Shown in pieces: positions 10,829-24,308 of a stretch of DNA of 64,000 nt. The stretch spans positions 23,382,015 to 23,446,014 of the forward strand of contig NC_081152.1 in assembly GCF_958295425.1 (NCBI RefSeq), written 5' to 3'. A program made the position numbers and the translations under genes. The notes below the pieces were generated by a model. That model was not told where the DNA came from and searched no databases. It worked only from the letters and a program-made list of their open reading frames with translations. Source of the DNA: Solea solea. Taxonomy: Eukaryota > Chordata > Actinopteri > Pleuronectiformes > Soleidae. The first letter of the stretch is position 1. The number at the start of each line of letters is the position of its first letter.

Positions 10829-13520
10829 CCTCGTCGTTCCGCTCGTCTTGGGACCCCAAACGACAAATGAAATATTCACACTCCTGCGACCTGTAGAAAT
10901 GTAGTTCCTCCAAAACTTCCACTCTGGCCAAAGGGTCTAAGACTGTATAGAGTCTGACATGACCTGATTTTCAGTTTTTGGACACAGGACTTTGGGCTTT
11001 TTTCCCCCGGCCAAAAAAAACTGCCAAAAACACAGTCTGTAAAATTCAAACGTAAGAAAGGTGGGAAACTGTCTTTTCTTCAATAATTCCTAAAGGCAAT
11101 GAGCCCGGATGCTGATTTCTCCGTATGTGTATCAGGGACTCCTGGCTGATCCAGGGTGCCGAGTTTCAGACCTGTGCAACCTTCGGAAAGGTCAAAGGTC
11201 AGTCGTTCGGGTGTGTTTTTTGTAATAATTCCCAAAGGCATTGAGCCAGGAGTCTGATTTTTTCGTATGTGTATCAGGGATTTAGGCTTATCCCGGGTGC
11301 AGAGTTTCAGACCTGTGCAACCTTCGGAAAGGTCAATGGTCAGCCGTTCGGGTGTGTTTTTTGTAATAATTCCTAAAGGCATTGAGCCAGGAGTCTGATT
11401 TTTCCGTATATGTATCAGGGACTAAGGCTGATCCAGGGTGCCGAGTTTCAGACCTGTGCAACCTTCGGAAAGGTCAAAGGTCAGCCGTTCGGGTGTGTTT
11501 TTTGTAATAATTCCTAAAGGCATTGAGCCAGGAGTCTGATTTTTCCGTATGTGTATCAGGGACTAAGGCTGATCCAGGGTGCCGAGTTTCAGACCTGTGC
11601 AACCTTCGGAAAGGTCAATGGTCAGCCGTTCGGGTGTGTTTTTTGTAATAATTCCTATAGGCATTGAGCCAGGAGTCTGATTTTTCCGTATGTGTATCAG
11701 GGATTTAGGCTTATCCCGGGTGCAGAGTTTCAGACCTGTGCAACCTTTGGAAAGGTCAAAGGTCAGCCGTTTGGGTGTGTTTTTTGTAATAATTCCTAAA
11801 GGCATTGAGCCAGGAGTCTGATTTTTCCGTATGTGTATCAGCGACTAAGGCTAATCCAGGGTGCCGAGTTTTAGACCTGTGCAACCTTCGGAAAGGTCAA
11901 TGGTCAGCCGTTCGGGTGTGTTTTTTGTAATAATTCCTAAAGGCATTGAGCCAGGAGTCTGATTTTTCCGTATGTGTATCAGGGACTAAGGCTGATCTAG
12001 GGTGCCGAGTTTCAGACCTGTGCAACTTTCGGAAAGGTCAAAGGTCAGCCGTTCGGGTGTGTTTTTTGTAATAATTCCTAAAGGCATTAAGCCAGAAGTC
12101 TGATTTTTCCGTATCTAGGGTGCCGAGTTTCAGACCCGTGCAACCTTTGGAAAGGTCAAAGGGTGTGTTTTTTGTAATAATTCCTCAAGGCATTAAGCCA
12201 GGAGTTTGATTTTTCTGTATGTGTATCAGGGACTAAGGCTGATCGAGGGTATTATAATCTTTTTTCTACTGTCCTATAATATGAAGTTAACATCTTATAA
12301 GGTATATCAATGTACCCTCAGTGTTTGAATTTATAATGATTTCACTGTTTGGATGTGTTTTTCTATTTGTGTCTGTTTTTGTGCGCATTCAGCAGGGATA
12401 CGGCTGTTTTCTGATTTTTTTCATTTTTCTACTGTCCCATAACATAAACCTCACAAATAAAGTTAACATCTTATAAGATATTCTTCAGTACCCCCAGTGT
12501 TTAATTTTGCAATGATTTCACTGTTTGTATGTGTTTTTCTATTTGTCTCTGTTTTTGTGCGCATTCAGCAGGGATACGGCTGTTTTCTGATTTTTTTCAT
12601 TTTTCTACTGTCCCATAACATAAACCTCACAAATAAAGTTAAAATCTTATAAGATATAGTTATATACCTCCATTGTTTGATTTTGCAATGATTTCACTGT
12701 TTGGAAAAAAAAAAAACTCCTCACACTCCTCCTCCACTCCTCACACTCCTCCTCTGCCTCTACATGTCACATTATCATTACATCTTTTTTATGCGTTACA
12801 TTAACGTCATTACTGTGAACTTTTGCACCTGGTGAATATTTCACTGTTACTCACTTCTGCCCAGCTGTACTGCTCTTTCTGTAGTGCTCTTTTCATCTCT
12901 TTAAGAAAACATTTATATACTGTGTATATTAAAATTTTGTATGCTTGTTATGCACCGATGACACCAGAACAAATTCCTTGTATGTGCAAATCGTACTTGG
13001 CAATAAAGCTCTTCTGATTCTGATTCTGATGTGTTTTTCTATTTGTCTCTGTTTTTGTGTGCATTCAGCAGGGGTATGGCTGTTTTCTGATTTTTTTCAT
13101 TTTTTTATTGTCCCATAACATAAACCTCCCAAATAAAGTAAACATCTCATAAGATATAGTTATATACCTTCACTGTTTGATTTTGCAATGATTTCACTGT
13201 TTGAATGTGTTTTTCTATTTTTGTCTGTTTTTGTGCGCATTCAGCTGGAATACGACTGTTTTCTGATTTTTTTTCATTTTTCTACTGTCCCATAACATAA
13301 ACCTCACAAATAAAGTTAACATCTTATAAGATATTCTTCGGTACCCCCAGTGTTTGATTTTGCAATGATTTCACTGTTTGTATGTGTTTTTCTATTTGTC
13401 TCTGGTTTTGTGCGCATTCAGCAGGGATACGGCTGTTTTCTGATTTTTTTCATTTTTCTACTGTCCCATAACATAAACCTCACAAATAAAGTTAACATCT
13501 TATAAGACATACTAATGTAC
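10829..13520 (+). repeat. Array 1 block 2 (X + U2 x8 + U1 x5)
   Basis: The 2692-bp block differs from block 1 by one U1 monomer (176 bp). U2 is at 11084-12247; U1 with insert is at 12248-13520. Confidence 0.85.
12705..13028 (+). mobile_element. LINE-tail insertion in U1, copy 2
   Basis: Same insert, same position in the same monomer as at 9837. This copy arose by block amplification, not a new insertion. Confidence 0.75.
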
Positions 13521-15928
13521 CCTCGTCGTTCCGCTCGTCTTGGGACCCCAAACGACAAATGAAATATTCACACTCCTGCGACCTGTAGAAATGTAGTTCC
13601 TCCAAAACTTCCACTCTGGCCAAAGGGTCTAAGACTGTATAGAGTCTGACATGACCTGATTTTCAGTTTTTAGACACAGGACTTTGGGCTTCTTTCCCCC
13701 GGCCAAAAAAAACTGCCAAAAACACAGTCTGTAAAATTCAAACGTAAGAAAGGTGGGAAACTGTCTTTTCTTCAATAATTCCTAAAGGCAATGAGCCCGG
13801 ATGCTGATTTCTCCGTATGTGTATCAGGGACTCCTGGCTGATCCAGGGTGCCAAGTTTCAGACCTGTGCAACCTTCGGAAAGGTCAAAGGTCAGTCGTTC
13901 GGGTGTGTTTTTTGTAATAATTCCCAAAGGCATTGAGCCAGGAGTCTGATTTTTCCGTATGTGTATCAGGGATTTAGGCTTATCCCGGGTGCAGAGTTTC
14001 AGACCTGTGCAACCTTCGGAAAGGTCAATGGTCAGCCGTTCGGGTGTGTTTTTTGTAATAATTCCGAAAGGCATTGAGCCAGGAGTCTGATTTTTCCGTA
14101 TATGTATCAGGGACTAAGGCTGATCCAGGGTGCCGAGTTTCAGACCTGTGCAACCTTCGGAAAGGTCAAAGGTCAGCCGTTCGGGTGTGTTTTTTGTAAT
14201 AATTCCTAAAGGCATTGAGCCAGGAGTCTGATTTTTCCGTATGTGTATCAGGGATTTAGGCTTATCCCGGGTGCAGAGTTTCAGACCTGTGCAACTTCGG
14301 AAAGGTCAATGGTCAGCCGTTCGGCTGTGTTTGTCGTAATAATTCCTAAAGGCATTAAGCCAGGAGTCTGATTTTTCCGTATGTGTATCAGGGACTAAGG
14401 CTAATCCAGGGTGCCGAATTTCAGACCCGTGAAACCTTTGGAAAGGTCAGAGGTCAGCCGTTTGGGTGTGTTTTTTGTAATAATTCCTAAAGGCATTGAG
14501 TCAGGAGTCTGATTTTTCCGTATGTATATCAGGGACTAAGGCTGATCCAGGGTGCCAAGTTTCAGACCTGTGCAACCTTCGGAAAGGTCAATGGTCAGCC
14601 ATTCGGGTGTGTTTTTTGTAATAATTCCTAAAGGCATTGAGTCAGGAGTCTGAATTTTCCGTATGTATATCAGGGACTAAAGCTTATCCCGGGGGCAGAG
14701 TTTCAGACCTGTGCAACCTTCGGAAAGGTCAATGGTCAGCCGTTCGGCTGTGTTTTTTGTAATAATTCCTAAAGGCATTAAGCCAGGAGTCTGATTTTTC
14801 CGTATGTGTATCAGGGACTAAGGCTGATCGAGGGTATTTTAATCTTTTTTCTACTGTCCTATAATATAAAGTTAACATCTTATAAGGTATATTGATGTAC
14901 CCTCAGTGTTTGAATTTATAATGATTTCACTGTTTGGATGTGTTTTTCTATTTGTGTCTGTTTTTGTGCGCATTCAGCAGGGATACGGATGTTTTCTGAT
15001 TTTTTTCATTTTTCTACTGTCCCATAACATAAACCTCACAAATAAAGTTAACATCTTATAAGATATAGTTATATACCTCCATTGTTTGATTTTGCAATGA
15101 TTTCACTGTTTGGAAAAAAAAAAAACTCCTCACACTCCTCCTCCACTCCTCACACTCCTCCTCTGCCTCTACATGTCACATTATCATTACATCTTTTTTA
15201 TGCGTTACATTAACGTCATTACTGTGAACTTTTGCACCTGGTGAATATTTCACTGTTACTCACTTCTGCCCAGCTGTACTGCTCTTTCTGTAGTGCTCTT
15301 TTCATCTCTTTAAGAAAACATTTATATACTGTGTATATTAAAATTTTGTATGCTTGTTATGCACCGATGACACCAGAACAAATTCCTTGTATGTGCAAAT
15401 CGTACTTGGCAATAAAGCTCTTCTGATTCTGATTCTGATGTGTTTTTCTATTTGTCTCTGTTTTTGTGTGCATTCAGCAGGGGTATGGCTGTTTTCTGAT
15501 TTTTTTCATTTTTTTATTGTCCCATAACATAAACCTCCCAAATAAAGTAAACATCTCATAAGATATAGTTATATACCTTCACTGTTTGATTTTGCAATGA
15601 TTTCACTGTTTGAATGTGTTTTTCTATTTTTGTCTGTTTTTGTGCGCATTCAGCTGGAATACGACTGTTTTCTGATTTTTTTTCATTTTTCTACTGTCCC
15701 ATAACATAAACCTAACAAATAAAGTTAACATCTTATAAGATATTCTTTGGTACCCCCAGTGTTTGATTTTGCAATGATTTCACTGTTTGTATGTGTTTTT
15801 CTATTTGTCTCTGGTTTTGTGCGCATTCAGCAGGGATACGGCTGTTTTCTGATTTTTTTCATTTTTCTACTGTCCCATAACATAAACCTCACAAATAAAG
15901 TTAACATCTTATAAGACATACTAATGTA
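13521..15928 (+). repeat. Array 1 block 3 (X + U2 x7.5 + U1 x4)
   Basis: Length is 2409 bp. Several U2 units here are variants (loss of a C in GCAACTTCGG, or GGCTGTGTTTGTCG) that recur only in blocks 4, 10 and 11, marking a subfamily. U2 is at 13776-14834. Confidence 0.85.
15114..15437 (+). mobile_element. LINE-tail insertion in U1, copy 3
   Basis: Same insert and insertion point. The upstream U1 run is one monomer shorter than in blocks 1 and 2. Confidence 0.75.
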
Positions 15929-18187
15929 CCCTCGTCGTTCCGCTCGTCTTGGGACCCCAAACGACAAATGAAATATTCACACTCCTGCGACCTGTAGAAA
16001 TGTAGTTCCTCCAAAACTTCCACTCTGGCCAAAGGGTCTAAGACTGTATAGAGTCTGACATGACCTGATTTTCAGTTTTTAGACACAGGACTTTGGGCTT
16101 CTTTCCCCCGGCCAAAAAAAACTGCCAAAAACACAGTCTGTAAAATTCAAACGTAAGAAAGGTGGGAAACTGTCTTTTCTTCAATAATTCCTAAAGGCAA
16201 TGAGCCCGGATGCTGATTTCTCCGTATGTGTATCAGGGACTCCTGGCTGATCCAGGGTGCCAAGTTTCAGACCTGTGCAACCTTCGGAAAGGTCAAAGGT
16301 CAGTCGTTCGGGTGTGTTTTTTGTAATAATTCCCAAAGGCATTGAGCCAGGAGTCTGATTTTTCCGTATGTGTATCAGGGATTTAGGCTTATCCCGGGTG
16401 CAGAGTTTCAGACCTGTGCAACCTTCGGAAAGGTCAATGGTCAGCCGTTCGGGTGTGTTTTTTGTAATAATTCCGAAAGGCATTGAGCCAGGAGTCTGAT
16501 TTTTCCGTATATGTATCAGGGACTAAGGCTGATCCAGGGTGCCGAGTTTCAGACCTGTGCAACCTTCGGAAAGGTCAAAGGTCAGCCGTTCGGGTGTGTT
16601 TTTTGTAATAATTCCTAAAGGCATTGAGCCAGGAGTCTGATTTTTCCGTATGTGTATCAGGGATTTAGGCTTATCCCGGGTGCAGAGTTTCAGACCTGTG
16701 CAACTTCGGAAAGGTCAATGGTCAGCCGTTCGGCTGTGTTTGTCGTAATAATTCCTAAAGGCATTAAGCCAGGAGTCTGATTTTTCCGTATGTGTATCAG
16801 GGACTAAGGCTAATCCAGGGTGCCGAATTTCAGACCCGTGAAACCTTTGGAAAGGTCAGAGGTCAGCCGTTTGGGTGTGTTTTTTGTAATAATTCCTAAA
16901 GGCATTGAGTCAGGAGTCTGATTTTTCCGTATGTATATCAGGGACTAAGGCTGATCCAGGGTGCCAAGTTTCAGACCTGTGCAACCTTCGGAAAGGTCAA
17001 TGGTCAGCCATTCGGGTGTGTTTTTTGTAATAATTCCTAAAGGCATTGAGTCAGGAGTCTGAATTTTCCGTATGTATATCAGGGACTAAAGCTTATCCCG
17101 GGGGCAGAGTTTCAGACCTGTGCAACCTTCGGAAAGGTCAATGGTCAGCCGTTCGGCTGTGTTTTTTGTAATAATTCCTAAAGGCATTAAGCCAGGAGTC
17201 TGATTTTTCCGTATGTGTATCAGGGACTAAGGCTGATCGAGGGTATTTTAATCTTTTTTCTACTGTCCTATAATATAAAGTTAACATCTTATAAGGTATA
17301 TTGATGTACCCTCAGTGTTTGAATTTATAATGATTTCACTGTTTGGATGTGTTTTTCTATTTGTGTCTGTTTTTGTGCGCATTCAGCAGGGATACGGATG
17401 TTTTCTGATTTTTTTCATTTTTCTACTGTCCCATAACATAAACCTCACAAATAAAGTTAACATCTTATAAGATATTCTTCGGTACCCCCAGTGTTTAATT
17501 TTGCAATGATTTCACTGTTTGTATGTGTTTTTCTATTTGTCTCTGTTTTTGTGCGCATTCAGCAGGGATACGGCTGTTTTCTGATTTTTTTCATTTTTCT
17601 ACTGTCCCATAACATAAACCTCACAAATAAAGTTAAAATCTTATAAGATATAGTTATATACCTCCATTGTTTGATTTTGCAATGATTTCACTGTTTGGAT
17701 GTGTTTTTCTATTTGTCTCTGTTTTTGTGTGCATTCAGCAGGGGTATGGCTGTTTTCTGATTTTTTTCATTTTTTTATTGTCCCATTACATAAACCTCCC
17801 AAATAAAGTAAACATCTCATAAGATATAGTTATATACCTTCACTGTTTGATTTTGCAATGATCACTGTTTGAATGTGTTTTTCTATTTTTGTCTGTTTTT
17901 GTGCGCATTCAGCTGGAATACGACTGTTTTCTGATTTTTTTTCATTTTTCTACTGTCCCATAACATAAACCTCACAAATAAAGTTAACATCGTATAAGAT
18001 ATTCTTCGGTACCCCCAGTGTTTGATTTTGCAATGATTTCACTGTTTGTATGTGTTTTTCTATTTGTCTCTGTTTTTGTGCGCATTCAGCAGGGATACGG
18101 CTGTTTTCTGATTTTTTTCATTTTTCTACTGTCCCATAACATAAACCTCACAAATAAAGTTAACATCTTATAAGACATACTAATGTA
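15929..18187 (+). repeat. Array 1 block 4, lacks the insert
   Basis: Length is 2259 bp. U2 (16185-17243) is almost identical to block 3. The U1 run has the empty version of the monomer at about 17690-17705 (CACTGTTTGGATGTGTTTTT), followed by the same GTGCATTCAGCAGGGGTATG that follows the insert elsewhere. Confidence 0.85.
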
Positions 18188-20024
18188 CCCTCGTCGTTCC
18201 GCTCGTCTTGGGACCCCAAACGACAAATGAAATATTCACACTCCTGCGACCTGTAGAAATGTAGTTCCTCCAAAACTTCCACTCTGGCCAAAGGGTCTAA
18301 GACTGTATAGAGTCTGACATGACCTGATTTTCAGTTTTTGGACACAGGACTTTGGGCTTTTTTCCCCCGGCCAAAAAAAACTGCCAAAAACACAGTCTGT
18401 AAAATTCAAACGTAAGAAAGGTGGGAAACTGTCTTTTCTTCAATAATTCCTAAAGGCAATGAGCCCGGATGCTGATTTCTCCGTATGTGTATTAGGGACT
18501 CCTGGCTGATCCAGGGTGCCGAGTTTCAGACCTGTGCAACCTTCGGAAAGGTCAAAGGTCAGCCGTTCGGGTGTGTTTTTTGTAATAATTCCTAAAGGCA
18601 TTGAGCCAGGAGTCTGATTTTTCCGTATGTGTATCAGGGATTTAGGCTTATCCCGGGTGCAGAGTTTCAGACCTGTGCAACCTTCGGAAAGGTCAATGGT
18701 CAGCCGTTCGGGTGTGTTTTTCGTAATAATTCCTAAAGGCATTAAGCCAGGAGTCTGATTTTTCCGTATGTGTATCAGGGACTAAGGCTAATCCAGGGTG
18801 CCGAATTTCAGACCCGTGAAACCTTTGGAAAGGTCAGAGGTCAGCCGTTTGGGTGTGTTTTTTGTAATAATTCCTAAAGGCATTGAGTCAGGAGTCTGAT
18901 TTTTCCGTATGTATATCAGGGACTAAAGCTTATCCCGGGGGCAGAGTTTCAGACCTGTGCAACCTTCGGAAAGGTCAATGGTCAGCCGTTCGGCTGTGTT
19001 TTTTGTAATAATTCCTAAAGGCATTAAGCCAGGAGTCTGATTTTTCCGTATGTGTATCAGGGACTAAGGCTGATCGAGGGTATTTTAATCTTTTTTCTAC
19101 TGTCCTATAATATAAAGTTAACATCTTATAAGGTATATTGATGTACCCTCAGTGTTTGAATTTATAATGATTTCACTGTTTGGATGTGTTTTTCTATTTG
19201 TGTCTGTTTTTGTGCGCATTCAGCAGGGATACGGCTGTTTTCTGATTTTTTTCATTTTTCTACTGTCCCATAACATAAACCTCACAAATAAAGTTAACAT
19301 CTTATAAGATATTCTTCGGTACCCCCAGTGTTTAATTTTGCAATGATTTCACTGTTTGTATGTGTTTTTCTATTTGTCTCTGTTTTTGTGCGCATTCAGC
19401 AGGGATACGGCTGTTTTCTGATTTTTTTCATTTTTCTACTGTCCCATAACATAAACCTCACAAATAAAGTTAAAATCTTATAAGATATAGTTATATACCT
19501 CCATTGTTTGATTTTGCAATGATTTCACTGTTTGGATGTGTTTTTCTATTTGTCTCTGTTTTTGTGTGCATTCAGCAGGGGTATGGCTGTTTTCTGATTT
19601 TTTTCATTTTTTTATTGTCCCATTACATAAACCTCCCAAATAAAGTAAACATCTCATAAGATATAGTTATATACCTTCACTGTTTGATTTTGCAATGATC
19701 ACTGTTTGAATGTGTTTTTCTATTTTTGTCTGTTTTTGTGCGCATTCAGCTGGAATACGACTGTTTTCTGATTTTTTTTCATTTTTCTACTGTCCCATAA
19801 CATAAACCTCACAAATAAAGTTAACATCGTATAAGATATTCTTCGGTATCCCCAGTGTTTGATTTTGCAATGATTTCACTGTTTGTATGTGTTTTTCTAT
19901 TTGTCTCTGTTTTTGTGCGCATTCAGCAGGGATACGGCTGTTTTCTGATTTTTTTCATTTTTCTACTGTCCCATAACATAAACCTCACAAATAAAGTTAA
20001 CATCTTATAAGACATACTAATGTA
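18188..20024 (+). repeat. Array 1 block 5, short, lacks the insert
   Basis: Length is 1837 bp with only about 4.5 U2 units (18444-19080). U1 copies the empty-site run of block 4, including its small deletion in GCAATGATCACTG, so blocks 4 and 5 are sisters. Confidence 0.85.
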
Positions 20025-21440
20025 CCCTCGTCGTTCCGCTCGTCTTAGGACCCCAAACGACAAATGAAATATTCACACTCCTGCGACCTGTAGAAATGTA
20101 GTTCCTCCAAAACTTCCACTCTGGCCAAAGGGTCTAAGACTGTATAGAGTCTGACATGACCTGATTTTCAGTTTTTGGACACAGGACTTTGGGCTTTTTT
20201 CCCCCGGCCAAAAAAAACTGCCAAAAACACAGTCTGTAAAATTCAAACGTAAGAAAGGTGGGAAACTGTCTTTTCTTCAATAATTCCTAAAGGCAATGAG
20301 CCCGGATGCTGATTTCTCCGTATGTGTATCAGGGACTCCTGGCTGATCCAGGGTGCCGAGTTTCAGACCTGTGCAACCTTCGGAAAGGTCAAAGGTCAGT
20401 CGTTCGGGTGTGTTTTTTGTAATAATTCCCAAAGGCATTGAGCCAGGAGTCTGATTTTTCCGTATGTGTATCAGGGATTTAGGCTTATCCCGGGTGCAGA
20501 GTTTCAGACCTGTGCAACCTTCGGAAAGGTCAATGGTCAGCCGTTCGGGTGTGTTTTTTGTAATAATTCCTAAAGGCATTGAGCCAGGAGTCTGATTTTT
20601 CCGTATGTGTATCAGGGATTTAGGCTTATCCCGGGTGCAGAGTTTCAGACCTGTGCAACTTCGGAAAGGTCAATGGTCAGCCGTTCGGGTGTGTTTTTCG
20701 TAATAATTCCTAAAGGCATTAAGCCAGGAGTCTGATTTTTCCGTATGTGTATCAGGGACTAAGGCTAATCCAGGGTGCCGAATTTCAGACCCGTGAAACC
20801 TTTGGAAAGGTCAGAGGTCAGCCGTTTGGGTGTGTTTTTTGTAATAATTCCTAAAGGCATTGAGTCAGGAGTCTGATTTTTCCGTATGTATATCAGGGAC
20901 TAAGGCTGATCCAGGGTGCCAAGTTTCAGACCTGTGCAACCTTCGGAAAGGTCAATGGTCAGCCATTCGGGTGTGTTTTTTGTAATAATTCCTAAAGGCA
21001 TTGAGTCAGGAGTCTGATTTTTCCGTATGTATATCAGGGACTAAAGCTTATCCCGGGGGCAGAGTTTCAGACCTGTGCAACCTTCGGAAAGGTCAATGGT
21101 CAGCCGTTCGGGTGTGTTTTTTGTAATAATTCCTAAAGGCATTAAGCCAGGAGTCTGATTTTTCCGTATGTGTATCAGGGACTAAGGCTGATCGAGGGTA
21201 TTTTAATCTTTTTTCTACTGTCCTATAATATAAAGTTAACATCTTATAAGGTATATTGATGTACCCTCAGTGTTTGAATTTATAATGATTTCACTGTTTG
21301 GATGTGTTTTTCTATTTGTGTCTGTTTTTGTGCGCATTCAGCAGGGATACGGCTGTTTTCTGATTTTTTTACATTTTTCTACTGTCCCATAACATAAACC
21401 TCACAAATAAAGTTAACATCTTATAAGACATACTAATGTA
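20025..21440 (+). repeat. Array 1 block 6, shortest full block
   Basis: Length is 1416 bp: about 6.5 U2 units (20281-21198) and only about 1.4 U1 monomers before the next linker. There is no insert. Confidence 0.85.
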
Positions 21441-24308
21441 CCCTCGTCGTTCCGCTCGTCTTGGGACCCCAAACGACAAATGAAATATTCACACTCCTGC
21501 GACCTGTAGAAATGTAGTTCCTCCAAAACTTCCACTCTGGCCAAAGGGTCTAAGACTGTATAGAGTCTGACATGACCTGATTTTCAGTTTTTGGACACAG
21601 GACTTTGGGCTTTTTTCCCCCGGCCAAAAAAAACTGCCAAAAACACAGTCTGTAAAATTCAAACGTAAGAAAGGTGGGAAACTGTCTTTTCTTCAATAAT
21701 TCCTAAAGGCAATGAGCCCGGATGCTGATTTCTCCGTATGTGTATCAGGGACTCCTGGCTGATCCAGGGTGCCGAGTTTCAGACCTGTGCAACCTTCGGA
21801 AAGGTCAAAGGTCAGTCGTTCGGGTGTGTTTTTTGTAATAATTCCCAAAGGCATTGAGCCAGGAGTCTGATTTTTTCGTATGTGTATCAGGGATTTAGGC
21901 TTATCCCGGGTGCAGAGTTTCAGACCTGTGCAACCTTCGGAAAGGTCAATGGTCAGCCGTTCGGGTGTGTTTTTTGTAATAATTCCTAAAGGCATTGAGC
22001 CAGGAGTCTGATTTTTCCGTATATGTATCAGGGACTAAGGCTGATCCAGGGTGCCGAGTTTCAGACCTGTGCAACCTTCGGAAAGGTCAAAGGTCAGCCG
22101 TTCGGGTGTGTTTTTTGTAATAATTCCTAAAGGCATTGAGCCAGGAGTCTGATTTTTCCGTATGTGTATCAGGGACTAAGGCTGATCCAGGGTGCCGAGT
22201 TTCAGACCTGTGCAACCTTCGGAAAGGTCAATGGTCAGCCGTTCGGGTGTGTTTTTTGTAATAATTCCTATAGGCATTGAGCCAGGAGTCTGATTTTTCC
22301 GTATGTGTATCAGGGATTTAGGCTTATCCCGGGTGCAGAGTTTCAGACCTGTGCAACCTTTGGAAAGGTCAAAGGTCAGCCGTTCGGGTGTGTTTTTTGT
22401 AATAATTCCTAAAGGCATTGAGCCAGGAGTCTGATTTTTCCGTATGTGTATCAGCGACTAAGGCTAATCCAGGGTGCCGAGTTTTAGACCTGTGCAACCT
22501 TCGGAAAGGTCAATGGTCAGCCGTTCGGGTGTGTTTTTTGTAATAATTCCTAAAGGCATTGAGCCAGGAGTCTGATTTTTCCGTATGTGTATCAGGGACT
22601 AAGGCTGATCTAGGGTGCCGAGTTTCAGACCTGTGCAACTTTCGGAAAGGTCAAAGGTCAGCCGTTCGGGTGTGTTTTTTGTAATAATTCCTTAAGGCAT
22701 TAAGCCAGAAGTCTGATTTTTCCGTATCTAGGGTGCCGAGTTTCAGACCCGTGCAACCTTTGGAAAGGTCAAAGGGTGTGTTTTTTGTAATAATTCCTCA
22801 AGGCATTAAGCCAGGAGTTTTATTTTTCTGTATGTGTATCAGGGACTAAGGCTGATCGAGGGTATTATAATCTTTTTTCTACTGTCCTATAATATGAAGT
22901 TAACATCTTATAAGGTATATCAATGTACCCCCAGTGTTTGAATTTATAATGATTTCACTGTTTGGATGTGTTTTTCTATTTGTGTCTGTTTTTGTGCGCA
23001 TTCAGCAGGGATACGGCTGTTTTCTGATTTTTTTCATTTTTCTACTGTCCCATAACATAAACCTCACAAATAAAGTTAACATCTTATAAGATATTCTTCA
23101 GTACCCCCAGTGTTTAATTTTGCAATGATTTCACTGTTTGTATGTGTTTTTCTATTTGTCTCTGTTTTTGTGCGCATTCAGCAGGGATACGGCTGTTTTC
23201 TGATTTTTTTCATTTTTCTACTGTCCCATAACATAAACCTCACAAATAAAGTTAAAATCTTATAAGATATAGTTATATACCTCCATTGTTTGATTTTGCA
23301 ATGATTTCACTGTTTGGAAAAAAAAAAAACTCCTCACACTCCTCCTCCACTCCTCACACTCCTCCTCTGCCTCTACATGTCACATTATCATTACATCTTT
23401 TTTATGCGTTACATTAACGTCATTACTGTGAACTTTTGCACCTGGTGAATATTTCACTGTTACTCACTTCTGCCCAGCTGTACTGCTCTTTCTGTAGTGC
23501 TCTTTTCATCTCTTTAAGAAAACATTTATATACTGTGTATATTAAAATTTTGTATGCTTGTTATGCACCGATGACACCAGAACAAATTCCTTGTATGTGC
23601 AAATCGTACTTGGCAATAAAGCTCTTCTGATTCTGATTCTGATGTGTTTTTCTATTTGTCTCTGTTTTTGTGTGCATTCAGCAGGGGTATGGCTGTTTTC
23701 TGATTTTTTTCATTTTTTTATTGTCCCATAACATAAACCTCCCAAATAAAGTAAACATCTCATAAGATATAGTTATATACCTCCATTGTTTGATTTTGCA
23801 ATGATTTCACTGTTTGGATGTGTTTTTCTATTTGTCTCTGTTTTTGTGTGCATTCAGCAGGGGTATGGCTGTTTTCTGATTTTTTTCATTTTTTTATTGT
23901 CCCATAACATAAACCTCACAAATAAAGTAAACATCTCATAAGATATAGTTATATACCTTCACTGTTTGATTTTGCAATGATTTCACTGTTTGGATGTGTT
24001 TTTCTATTTGTCTCTGTTTTTGTGCACATTCAGCTGGAATACGACTGTTTTCTGATTTTTTTTCATTTTTCTACTGTCCCATAACATAAACCTCACAAAT
24101 AAAGTTAACATCTTATAAGATATTCTTCGGTACCCCCAGTGTTTGATTTTGCAATGATTTCACTGTTTGTATGTGTTTTTCTATTTGTCTCTGTTTTTGT
24201 GCGCATTCAGCAGGGATACGGCTGTTTTCTGATTTTTTTCATTTTTCTACTGTCCCATAACATAAACCTCACAAATAAAGTTAACATCTTATAAGACATA
24301 CTAATGTA
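21441..24308 (+). repeat. Array 1 block 7, near-copy of block 1
   Basis: Length is 2868 bp. Block 7 is offset from block 1 by about 13.48 kb, and blocks 8 and 9 keep the same offset from 2 and 3 at their linkers, so a multi-block unit has been duplicated. Confidence 0.85.
23318..23641 (+). mobile_element. LINE-tail insertion in U1, copy 4
   Basis: Same insert and position as copy 1 of the series. Confidence 0.75.
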